Shown: in pieces, positions 1 through 5,754 of the stretch | Numbering within the stretch: the first letter of the stretch is position 1 | Layout of the letters: every line of letters begins with the position of its first letter | Assembly: GCA_036555005.1 (NCBI GenBank) | Contig: DATBME010000017.1 | Span: 1-10,366 of the forward strand | DNA length: 10,366 nt | Reading direction: 5' to 3' | DNA from: DASSCW01 sp036555005 | Lineage (GTDB): Bacteria > Chloroflexota > Limnocylindria > QHBO01 | The notes under the pieces: generated by a model | The model's database searches: none | The model's input: only the letters and a program-made list of their open reading frames with translations | What the model was told of the DNA's origin: nothing | Translations under genes and position numbers: made by a program

Positions 1-37
1 CACGGTAATCCGTGCGGAGCGAACCGATCGGTTCCGC
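1..37. repeat. Two adjacent inverted repeats at the left edge
   Basis: Positions 1-14 read CACGG-TAAT-CCGTG, a perfect 5-bp dyad with a 4-nt loop. Positions 21-34 (GAACCGATCGGTTC) are a perfect 14-bp palindrome, and GCGG at 14-17 can also pair with CCGC at 34-37 around it. No T-run follows, so this is not a clear intrinsic terminator. It could be the 3' end structure of a gene left of the window or part of a binding region for glnA. The dyads are directly visible; any role is inferred. Confidence 0.4.
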
Positions 38-79
38 ATCGGCGCCGATGGGACGGCGTGGCTCGCGGGCTGATCCGGC

Positions 80-98
80 CTTGTGCACAGTGCACAAG
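80..98. promoter_or_regulatory. Perfect 19-bp palindrome, candidate operator upstream of glnA
   Basis: The sequence CTTGTGCACAGTGCACAAG has two perfect 9-bp arms around a single central A at 89. It also holds two copies of the self-palindromic hexamer GTGCAC (83-88 and 90-95), seven bases apart. It is locally A/T-richer than its surroundings and lies about 100 bp before the glnA start, a usual place for a dimeric regulator. It does not match the TGT-N11-ACA pattern of Bacillus GlnR/TnrA, the NtcA site or the GAAC-N4-GTTC LexA site, so the binding protein is unknown. Confidence 0.55.
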
Positions 99-180
99 CA
101 GTCGGAACGCGCCGCCCCGGAAATGAGAGGCCAGCCCGAGCCGTCGGCGGCTAGCCTTCCGGCGTCCCTCACCACAGTCG

Positions 181-187
181 GAAGGAG
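181..187 (+). promoter_or_regulatory. Ribosome binding site of glnA
   Basis: The stretch GAAGGAG contains a near-full anti-16S match (AAGGAG at 182-187), ten bases before the ATG at 198. It decides the start: the frame is open further upstream to an ATG at 12, but that region holds the regulatory palindrome and encodes nothing GS-like. A weak -10-like TAGCCT lies at 152-157 with no recognisable -35, which would give a leader of about 35 nt. Confidence 0.75.
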
Positions 188-197
188 CCCTCACCCC

Positions 198-1562
198 ATG
201 CCGTCAAAGGAGCTGTCCGCCGCCCTCAAGCTGGCCGAGGAGCGCAACCTGCGCTTCGTCAGCCTCCAGTTCACCGACATCGTGGGCCAGGTCAAATCGG
301 TCCAGGTCCCGATGCACCAGCTGGAGGAGGCGGCCGAGCACGGGAAGTGGTTTGACGGCAGCAGCATCGAGGGCTTCGCCCGCATCGCCGAGTCGGACAT
401 GTTCCTGGTGCCCGACCTCGCCACCTTCTCGCCGATCCCCTGGGAGCAAGGCCACGAGGCCGATGGCGCCGAGCGAACCACCGGCGCCGCGCGCGTGATC
501 TGCGACGTGTTCACCCCGAACGGGGACCCGTTCCCGGGTGATCCGCGCTGGGTGCTGCGCCGGCAGCTGGAGAGGGCCCGGAAGCTCGGCTACATCCTGA
601 ACACCGGGCCGGAGCTCGAGTTCTTCCTGCTGCGCCGCAACGAGACCGACGTGGAGACCCTGCCGCACGACGCGGCCGGCTACTTCGACCTCTCCGAGGA
701 CCTGGGCACCGAGGTTCGCAAGGAGATGATGAACGACCTGGAGGCGTTCGGGATCAAGGTCGAGACCGCGCACCACGAGGTCGCCACCGGCCAGCACGAG
801 ATCGACTTCGAGTACGCCGACGCCCTGCGCACCGCCGACAACGCGGTCACCTTCAAGACCACGCTCAAGGCGGTGGCCGCCCGGCAGGGGCTGTACGCCA
901 CCTTCATGCCCAAGCCGTTCTTCGGCATCAACGGATCGGGCATGCACACCCACCAGAGCCTGTGGGACATCAAGTCCGAGCGGAACGCCTTCGCCGATGC
1001 CAAGGACGACTACGGGCTGTCCGACATCGCCCGCAGCTACATCGCCGGCATCCTGGAGCACGCCCGCGGCATGATCGCCGTGCTGGCGCCGCTGGTGAAC
1101 AGCTACAAGCGGCTGGTGCCCGGCTACGAGGCGCCCGTCTACATCGGCTGGGCGCGGATCAACCGCTCGGCCCTGATCCGCATCCCGCAGATCAGCAAGG
1201 GCCAGATGAACTCGACCCGCATCGAGCTGCGCTGCCCGGACCCGTCGACCAACCCCTACCTGGCCTTTGCCTGCATGCTGGCCGCCGGGCTGGACGGCAT
1301 CGAGCGCGGCCTGACGCCGCCCGAGCCGGTGGAGGAGAACCTGTACCACTTCGACGCGGCCAAGCTGGCCAGCCGCAAGATCAAGCAGCTGCCCGGCACG
1401 CTGCGCGAGGCCGTGGACGAGCTGGCCGCCGATCGGGTGATCGCCGAGGCGCTGGGCGAGCACGTCTTCGAGCGCTTCGTCGAGGCCAAGAGCGAGGAGT
1501 GGGACGAGTACCGGATGCAGGTCACCGCGTGGGAGGTGGAGCGCTACCTGGAGGCCTTCTAG
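198..1562 (+). CDS. glnA: Type I glutamine synthetase (GSI-alpha-like)
   Basis: Glutamine synthetase joins ammonia to glutamate using ATP and is a central cytoplasmic nitrogen-assimilation enzyme; family members form dodecamers. The 454-residue product is close to the roughly 444-470 residues of type I enzymes. The N-terminal beta-grasp domain carries WFDGSSIEGF at 51-60. The catalytic domain shows GPELEFFL (137-144), the metal-site region ETAHHEVATGQHEIDF (189-204), KPFFGINGSGMHTHQSLW (239-256), NRSALIRIP (322-330) and the STRIELRCPDPSTNPYLAF stretch (339-357). Arg62 sits in GFARIAESD exactly where the Bacillus subtilis enzyme has its feedback-inhibition Arg62, which favours GSI-alpha. NLY (Tyr383) aligns with the region adenylylated in GSI-beta, but the sequence after it is not the usual LPPEE form, so adenylylation is doubtful. 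The start is fixed by the AAGGAG site. The gene stands alone on its strand and converges with the pyrophosphatase gene; it is not an obvious part of the polysaccharide cluster. Confidence 0.97.
   Translation: MPSKELSAALKLAEERNLRFVSLQFTDIVGQVKSVQVPMHQLEEAAEHGKWFDGSSIEGFARIAESDMFLVPDLATFSPIPWEQGHEADGAERTTGAARVICDVFTPNGDPFPGDPRWVLRRQLERARKLGYILNTGPELEFFLLRRNETDVETLPHDAAGYFDLSEDLGTEVRKEMMNDLEAFGIKVETAHHEVATGQHEIDFEYADALRTADNAVTFKTTLKAVAARQGLYATFMPKPFFGINGSGMHTHQSLWDIKSERNAFADAKDDYGLSDIARSYIAGILEHARGMIAVLAPLVNSYKRLVPGYEAPVYIGWARINRSALIRIPQISKGQMNSTRIELRCPDPSTNPYLAFACMLAAGLDGIERGLTPPEPVEENLYHFDAAKLASRKIKQLPGTLREAVDELAADRVIAEALGEHVFERFVEAKSEEWDEYRMQVTAWEVERYLEAF
1559..1562. other. Convergent stop codons overlapping in CTAG
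   Basis: The TAG stop of glnA (1560-1562, plus) and the TAG stop of the pyrophosphatase gene (1561-1559, minus) share the palindromic tetranucleotide CTAG, so the two genes overlap tail to tail by 4 bp. No space is left for an ordinary bidirectional terminator between them. Transcripts from either side must end inside, or antisense to, the other gene. Confidence 0.95.
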
Positions 1563-2095
1563 CGCCAGGTCCCCGGGTTGGCGGGCTCGCCCTCGCTGTC
1601 GGTGCCGCGCCGGCCCGCCTCGACCGCGGCGTCGATGATCCGCCATGCATCGTCCACGCCCAGCCAGCCGGTGACCTGCGTCTCGCGCCCCTCCAGCGTC
1701 TTGTAGGTATCGAAGAAGTTCTCGATCTCGCGCAGCAGGTGCGGGGAGAGGTCCTGCAGCGCGGCCGTGCCCTCCCAGCGGGGGTCGTCGTGGGCGACGG
1801 CCAGGACCTTGTAGTCATGGCCCTTGTCATCGGTCATGTCCAGGACGCCGATCGGCCGGCCGCGCACCACGCAGCCGGGAAAGGTCCGCTCGCTGACGAC
1901 CACCAGCACGTCCAGCGGATCGCCGTCATCGGCCAGGCTGCCCTCGATGAAGCCGTAGTCGCACGGGTAGACGACGCTGCTGTACAGGATCCGATCGAGC
2001 ACGAACCGGTTGCGCAGGTGGTCGAACTCGTACTTGTTGCGGCTGCCGGAGGGGATCTCGATGATCACCTCGATCGGGGGGCGGGGGTCCGGCAT
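1559..2095 (-). CDS. ppa: Inorganic pyrophosphatase, family I
   Basis: Soluble family I pyrophosphatases hydrolyse PPi to two phosphates with Mg2+ and pull biosynthetic reactions forward. The 178-residue product has the family length and its active-site residues. By motif alignment to the E. coli enzyme these are Glu13, Lys21, Glu23, Arg35 and Tyr48, the signature DDGDPLDVLV with Asp57/Asp59/Asp62, then Asp89, Asp94 and Lys96 in MTDDKGHDYK, and Tyr131-Lys132. The ATG at 2095 is preferred because MPDPRPPIEVIIEIP is the normal N-terminus; an ATG at 2179 would add 28 basic residues and run into the upstream gene. There is no Shine-Dalgarno sequence; a small hairpin abuts the start. It lies 19 bp after the glycosyltransferase stop on the same strand, so it is probably co-transcribed as the last gene of the unit. 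In that setting it would remove PPi from sugar-nucleotide and sulfate activation (inference). Confidence 0.95.
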   Translation of the reverse strand: MPDPRPPIEVIIEIPSGSRNKYEFDHLRNRFVLDRILYSSVVYPCDYGFIEGSLADDGDPLDVLVVVSERTFPGCVVRGRPIGVLDMTDDKGHDYKVLAVAHDDPRWEGTAALQDLSPHLLREIENFFDTYKTLEGRETQVTGWLGVDDAWRIIDAAVEAGRRGTDSEGEPANPGTWR

Positions 2096-2111
2096 GGCGC
2101 GAGTATGCGCC
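2096..2111 (-). promoter_or_regulatory. Small hairpin directly before the pyrophosphatase start
   Basis: On the minus strand the bases before the ATG read GGCGC-ATACTC-GCGCC, a perfect 5-bp G/C stem with a 6-nt loop ending one base before the start codon. It occupies the place where a Shine-Dalgarno sequence would sit and lies almost entirely in the 19-bp gap after the upstream gene. It might limit independent initiation and favour coupling to upstream translation. The loop contains CATACT, a poor -10 match. The dyad is seen; the function is inferred. Confidence 0.45.
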
Positions 2112-2114
2112 GGC

Positions 2115-3380
2115 TCAGTCGGGGGCCGTCGCGCGCGCCGGCTGCCTGGACCGATGCCTCCGCGCCAGCGCATCGGCATAGGCCTCCAGCAGCGCCCTGG
2201 CCGAGACCTCCCAGCTCAGCGGACCCGCGATGCGCTCGCGCCCGATGCGGCCCATCTCGGCGCGCCGTGCCTCGTCGGCCAGCAGCTGGGCGATGATGCG
2301 GCCCAGCTCGGCGGGCTCATTCGGCGTCGCATAGACGGCGGCGCCACCCGCCGAGAAGCGCGTCTCCTCCAGGTCGAACGCGGCCACCGGCACGCCCATG
2401 GCCATGTACTCGAGCGTCTTGTTCATGGTGCAGTACTCGTTGAAGTCGTTGGCCGGATCGGGGCTGACCGCCACGTCCGTGCTGGCCAGCGTGCGGCGCA
2501 CCCGCTCGTCCGGGATGCGCCCCGTGAACTCCACCTCGCCCTCCAGCCCACGGTCGCGGGCCAGCTGCCGCAGCGTTTCCAGCTGGTTGCCGCCGCCCAT
2601 GACGGCGAACCGCACCTGGCCGGGGAGGGCGGCCGATACCGTCTGCGCTGCCTCCACGAACAGGTCGACCCCGTCCTGCAGGCCCATGGTCCCGAGGTAG
2701 CTCACCAGGAAGCGGCGCCCGTCCTTCACCCCCGGATCCGGATCGACCGGGAAGATGCGCTGCGGGTCGGGCGAGCTGCGCACGACGTGGACGTGCTCGG
2801 CCGGGACCCCGCCGCGCTCGATCGCGAAGCGACGGTAGGTCTGGTTGGTGGAGATCACCGCATCGGCGCTGCGGTAGGTCATGCGCTCGCACCAGCGCAG
2901 GAAGCGGTGCACCAGGCCACCCTTGCGACCGCCCTGGGCCACGTAGATCTCGGGCGACAGGTCGTGCTGGTCGTAGATGAACGCCGCGCCCCACGCGCGG
3001 AACAGGCGGCCGATGGGGAAGAAGAAGTCGGGCGGATTGCAGGCGTGCACCACGTCGAAGCGGCGACCCCGCGAGGCGAGGAGCGCCAGGATCAGGCTGG
3101 CCGCCATGGCCACGCTGTACTCCGCCAGGTGGGCCGCCATCCCGGCCGCCGTGGTGGGCAGGGGATAGCGGAAGATCTCGATGCCCTCGATGCGCTCGTG
3201 CCAGCGCCTGGCGCCTTCGCCCCGGGGGCAGACGACGGTGACCCGCCAGCCGGCCGCCGCGAGGGTCCGCGCCTCGCTCCACACTCGCCGGTCGAAGGGG
3301 ACCGGCAAGTCCTCCACGAAGATCAGGGTGCGACCGGCCTTGCCGGTCGCCGCACCGCGCCTACCAGCCGATGCCGGCAT
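2115..3380 (-). CDS. Family 4 glycosyltransferase (GT-B fold)
   Basis: This is a cytoplasmic, probably membrane-associated sugar transferase that would add one residue from a nucleotide sugar during repeat-unit assembly. The 421 residues show the two Rossmann-like halves of GT-B enzymes: an N-terminal acceptor half opening with TLIFVEDLPVPFDRRVWSEA (18-37) and containing IYDQHDLSPEIY (135-146), and a C-terminal donor half with FLVSYLGTMGLQDGVDL (224-240), VMGGGNQLETL (260-270) and MNKTLEYMAMGVPVAAFD (319-336). The usual E-x7-E pair is not exact: Glu315 and Glu324 are separated by eight residues. The ATG at 3380 overlaps the end of the dehydrogenase gene by 20 bp, with GGAG only 4 bp upstream (complement of 3385-3388), which suggests translational coupling. 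The next possible in-frame start (a GTG at Val22) would cut into the first beta strand. The donor and acceptor sugars cannot be told from sequence. Confidence 0.92.
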   Translation of the reverse strand: MPASAGRRGAATGKAGRTLIFVEDLPVPFDRRVWSEARTLAAAGWRVTVVCPRGEGARRWHERIEGIEIFRYPLPTTAAGMAAHLAEYSVAMAASLILALLASRGRRFDVVHACNPPDFFFPIGRLFRAWGAAFIYDQHDLSPEIYVAQGGRKGGLVHRFLRWCERMTYRSADAVISTNQTYRRFAIERGGVPAEHVHVVRSSPDPQRIFPVDPDPGVKDGRRFLVSYLGTMGLQDGVDLFVEAAQTVSAALPGQVRFAVMGGGNQLETLRQLARDRGLEGEVEFTGRIPDERVRRTLASTDVAVSPDPANDFNEYCTMNKTLEYMAMGVPVAAFDLEETRFSAGGAAVYATPNEPAELGRIIAQLLADEARRAEMGRIGRERIAGPLSWEVSARALLEAYADALARRHRSRQPARATAPD

Positions 3381-4677
3381 ACCGCTCCGCGCCGAGCGCC
3401 TCCAGCGCGTCCCCGGCGCCGACGAGGTCGACGACCCGCTGACCCGGACGGAGGCGCTGCGCCAGGTCCTCGATGCCGGCCCAGCGCTTGCTCACCACCA
3501 CCGTGTCGGCGTCGGCCAGCGCCTCCTCGAGCGAGCCGCGCAGCACCTCCATCAGGTGCGGGAGGTGCTCCTCGATGAAGGCCCGGTTGGCGCCGCGCAG
3601 CAGCGCCGGGTCGACGTCGGGGTCGTAGATCGCCAGCCGATAGCCCCTGCCAAGCAGCCGCTCGGCCAGCGCCACGGCCGGCGACTCGCGCAGGTCGTCG
3701 GTCGAAGACTTGAACGAGAGGCCCAGCATCGCCACCCGGCGACCACCGGCCTCCTCCACCAGCCGTACGCCGCGCTCGAAATGGGCGGCGTTGCTGGCCA
3801 GCGCCGCGTCGAGCAGGGGCAGGGCGACGTCGGACTTGCGAGCCCGATCGGTGATGGCGCGCAGGTCCTTGGGCAGGCACGAGCCGCCGAAGGCATAGCC
3901 AGGCCGGAGGTAGGTGGTCGAGATGTTCAGGCGGTCGTCGGCCATCATCAAGCGCATCACCTCCCGCCCGTCGACGCCGTTGGCGCGGGCGAACGAGGCG
4001 ATCTCGTTGGCGAAGGCGATCTTGGTGGCGTGGAAGGCGTTGTCGGTGTACTTCACCATCTCGGCGGCCCGGATCGGCACCACCTCGAACGGCGACGCCA
4101 GCCCTTCGTAGGCGGCCGTCACCTGCTGGGCGGAGCGCTCGTCATTGGCGCCGACGATGGTGCGCGAGGCCTCGTAGAAGTCGCGGATGCTGCTCCCCTC
4201 GCGCAGGAACTCGGGATTCATGGCCAGGCCGAAGTCGACGCCCGCGCGCATGCCGGAGCCGCGCTCCAGGGCCGGCTGGACCTGCTCCTCGGTGGTGCCC
4301 GGCAGCACGGTGCTGCGCACGACGACGGTCCGGAAGCGTCCGTCGCTCGGCAGGGCGGCGCCGATCTCCTCTGCCACGCGCAGGACGGCGGTCAGGTCCA
4401 GGGCGCCGGACGGCGCCGATGGCGTCCCGACCGCGATCATGATCACGTCGGCCGCCGCGACCGCCTCGCCGATGGACGCCACCCGAATGCGACTGGCGGC
4501 CACCCCGGCCGCCAGTGACTCGTCAAGGCCCGGCTCGGAGATGGGGGATTGCCCGGCCGCGATGGCATCCGCCTTGACGGCGTCCTTGTCCACACCGATG
4601 ACGGTCCGGCCCATCTCCGCCAGGCAGGCCGTGGTGACCGCTCCGACGTAGCCGAGCCCGACGATCGCAACCTGCAC
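3361..4677 (-). CDS. Nucleotide-sugar 6-dehydrogenase, AlgD-like (GDP-mannose/UDP-glucose dehydrogenase family)
   Basis: Enzymes of this family oxidise the C6 hydroxyl of a nucleotide sugar to a carboxylate with two NAD+, giving a nucleotide-uronic acid for polysaccharide synthesis in the cytoplasm. The 438-residue product has all three domains: an NAD-binding half with GLGYVGAV (7-14) and VGTPS (83-87), a central part with VVVRSTVLPGT (118-128), NPEFLRE (154-160) and Lys209, and the active-site loop RPGYAFGGSCLPKD (258-271) with catalytic Cys267, then a C-terminal half with LGLSFKSSTDDLRESP (318-333). Features such as GYVGAV, AGVDFG, CLPKD, the GAN..FIE..PH stretch (363-374) and the end GIGW recall Pseudomonas AlgD (436 residues, GDP-mannose 6-dehydrogenase) more than typical UDP-glucose dehydrogenases. 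The substrate is thus GDP-mannose or UDP-glucose, leaning to the former. The start is GTG at 4677, with AGGAG six bases upstream (complement of 4684-4688). The gene follows the sulfotransferase gene by 44 bp and overlaps the glycosyltransferase gene by 20 bp. Confidence 0.93.
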   Translation of the reverse strand: MQVAIVGLGYVGAVTTACLAEMGRTVIGVDKDAVKADAIAAGQSPISEPGLDESLAAGVAASRIRVASIGEAVAAADVIMIAVGTPSAPSGALDLTAVLRVAEEIGAALPSDGRFRTVVVRSTVLPGTTEEQVQPALERGSGMRAGVDFGLAMNPEFLREGSSIRDFYEASRTIVGANDERSAQQVTAAYEGLASPFEVVPIRAAEMVKYTDNAFHATKIAFANEIASFARANGVDGREVMRLMMADDRLNISTTYLRPGYAFGGSCLPKDLRAITDRARKSDVALPLLDAALASNAAHFERGVRLVEEAGGRRVAMLGLSFKSSTDDLRESPAVALAERLLGRGYRLAIYDPDVDPALLRGANRAFIEEHLPHLMEVLRGSLEEALADADTVVVSKRWAGIEDLAQRLRPGQRVVDLVGAGDALEALGAERYAGIGW

Positions 4678-4721
4678 GCAGCTCTCCTCTCGAATCGTGG
4701 CCGGTGAACCCTACACGCTGC

Positions 4722-5645
4722 CTATGCCGCGCGTGGGACGGGGGCCTCCAGCCAGGGGGACAGGTCGCGACCGATCAGCGTGCCCAGCTCGCGCACCTCG
4801 GGTGCCATCTCGTCGAGCAGCCGCTGTCTCAGCCCCGGGTCCATGGGTGGCCGGCGCGTCGCGCTGCTGTTGAGGCGCAGCGCGGCGCCGCGCAGCCGAT
4901 GCACGATCGGGAAGCGCCGCAGCCAGGGCACGACATGGATCAGCGGGCCCGGCGGCTGGTAGATGAGACGCTGCAGGCCCGCGAATCGGACGCGCTTGTT
5001 GGGGTTGCGGACCGAGAAGGCGGGTGCGAAATTCGGGTCCACGTCCAGGAACTCCAGCACGGCCCGGTAGGTCGCCGCCGTTCGGTCGCGGAAGTCCTCG
5101 TAGACGATGACATGCACCCGATCCGGGCCGAAGACCTCGTGATAGCGCTGCAGCTGCTCGGCGAAGCGGACGCTGTGCCGGTAGTAGAGGGTCTCCGGGC
5201 GGAGCGGACCCGGCGGCATCCGCTCGCCACGGCGGCGCGCCGGCTCCGCGGCCAGCGCCTCGCCGAAGTCGGAAATGTCCTCCTCGACGTTGAAGATGAG
5301 CTGCGAGTGCTCGGCGTACATCACGTCGACCGGATTGCGCAGCATGACGATGATCCGCGCCCCGGGCGCGAAGTCGGCGATCTCGCGGGCCGCGGAGGTG
5401 GAGTACAGGTACCAGCTGCTCGCCTCGCCGATGCGCTGGCCGGCCTCGGCCTCGCGGAAGAGCGCCAGGTACTGCTCCTCGCTCATGCGCCCGTAGCGCC
5501 GCGTGAGATCGTCGCCGAAGTAGAGCGGCTCCTTGTGGAACGGCATGAAGACCGCCGGGTGCTGGCGCAGGTACTCGTACAGGGCGGTGGTGCCGCACTT
5601 GAATGAGCCAACGATGAAGAAATCGGGGCGTGGGTAGCCGATCAA
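4722..5645 (-). CDS. PAPS-dependent sulfotransferase (Sulfotransfer_1 type)
   Basis: This enzyme transfers sulfate from PAPS to a hydroxyl or amino group, here most likely on a polysaccharide or its lipid-linked precursor. The 307 residues match the compact family. The 5'-phosphosulfate loop is GSFKCGTTAL (13-22), with Lys16 as the loop lysine; HKEPLYF (37-43) carries the conserved KEP before the substrate site; EASSWYLYS follows at 74-82; the 3'-phosphate site is MLRNPVDVMYAEHS (101-114), with Arg103 and Ser114; VYEDF lies at 181-185 and LIGRDLSPWL at 290-299. It resembles the group that includes heparan N-deacetylase/N-sulfotransferase sulfotransferase domains. There is no signal peptide or membrane segment, so it should act in the cytoplasm. 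The start is TTG at 5645, preceded directly by an in-frame TGA and by GGAG seven bases away (complement of 5653-5656). It is the first gene of the minus-strand unit, facing the flippase gene across a 109-bp divergent region. Confidence 0.92.
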   Translation of the reverse strand: MIGYPRPDFFIVGSFKCGTTALYEYLRQHPAVFMPFHKEPLYFGDDLTRRYGRMSEEQYLALFREAEAGQRIGEASSWYLYSTSAAREIADFAPGARIIVMLRNPVDVMYAEHSQLIFNVEEDISDFGEALAAEPARRRGERMPPGPLRPETLYYRHSVRFAEQLQRYHEVFGPDRVHVIVYEDFRDRTAATYRAVLEFLDVDPNFAPAFSVRNPNKRVRFAGLQRLIYQPPGPLIHVVPWLRRFPIVHRLRGAALRLNSSATRRPPMDPGLRQRLLDEMAPEVRELGTLIGRDLSPWLEAPVPRAA

Positions 5646-5754
5646 TCAGCCTCTCCGAAGGGTTCGTCTGCGGAAAGCAGGCAGCCCTATCGTCCCCGAC
5701 CGGCAGGGCTCCACGCAAGCGAGGGCCTGCCATGACGGGTAGCATCGTCGGCCG
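5646..5754. promoter_or_regulatory. Divergent control region between the two polysaccharide transcription units
   Basis: This 109-bp gap must hold the promoters of both units. On the plus strand TAGCAT (5740-5745) fits a -10 hexamer four times out of six and ends nine bases before the flippase ATG, with no Shine-Dalgarno sequence between, which suggests a leaderless or nearly leaderless transcript. No convincing -35 is visible. Two nested inverted repeats occur: AGCCCT (5683-5688) with AGGGCT (5705-5710), and GCAGGC (5677-5682) with GCCTGC (5725-5730), a possible operator for joint control. No clear minus-strand promoter was recognised. Confidence 0.5.

Noticed and set aside
21..34. LexA (SOS) box
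   Set aside because: The palindrome has GAAC and GTTC but with six bases between them, not the four of the Gram-positive GAAC-N4-GTTC site.
80..98. Bacillus-type GlnR/TnrA site upstream of glnA
   Set aside because: That site has TGT and ACA eleven bases apart with A/T at set positions; here TGT and ACA are nine bases apart with a G/C-rich centre.
12..197. Extension of glutamine synthetase to an ATG at position 12, giving 516 residues
   Set aside because: The added 62 residues do not resemble any GS N-terminus, the region contains the regulatory palindrome, and a good ribosome binding site precedes the ATG at 198.
1563..1600. Intrinsic terminator after glnA
   Set aside because: Only a 4-bp GGCG/CGCC pairing is visible with no T-run, and the bases code for the end of the pyrophosphatase.
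204..1646. A 480-codon open frame antisense to glnA
   Set aside because: Its translation is low-complexity (rich in Gly, Val, Leu, Arg, Asp and His) with no domain; long antisense frames are expected where third codon positions are strongly G/C.
2096..2179. N-terminal extension of the pyrophosphatase to an ATG at 2179
   Set aside because: It would overlap the end of the glycosyltransferase gene by about 65 bp and add a basic, non-conserved stretch before the normal family N-terminus.
962..4518. Overlapping plus-strand open frames (962-2296, 2010-3578, 3181-4518) opposite the minus-strand genes
   Set aside because: They lie across several clearly recognised genes in other frames and encode Arg/Ala/Gly/Pro-rich shadow proteins without motifs.
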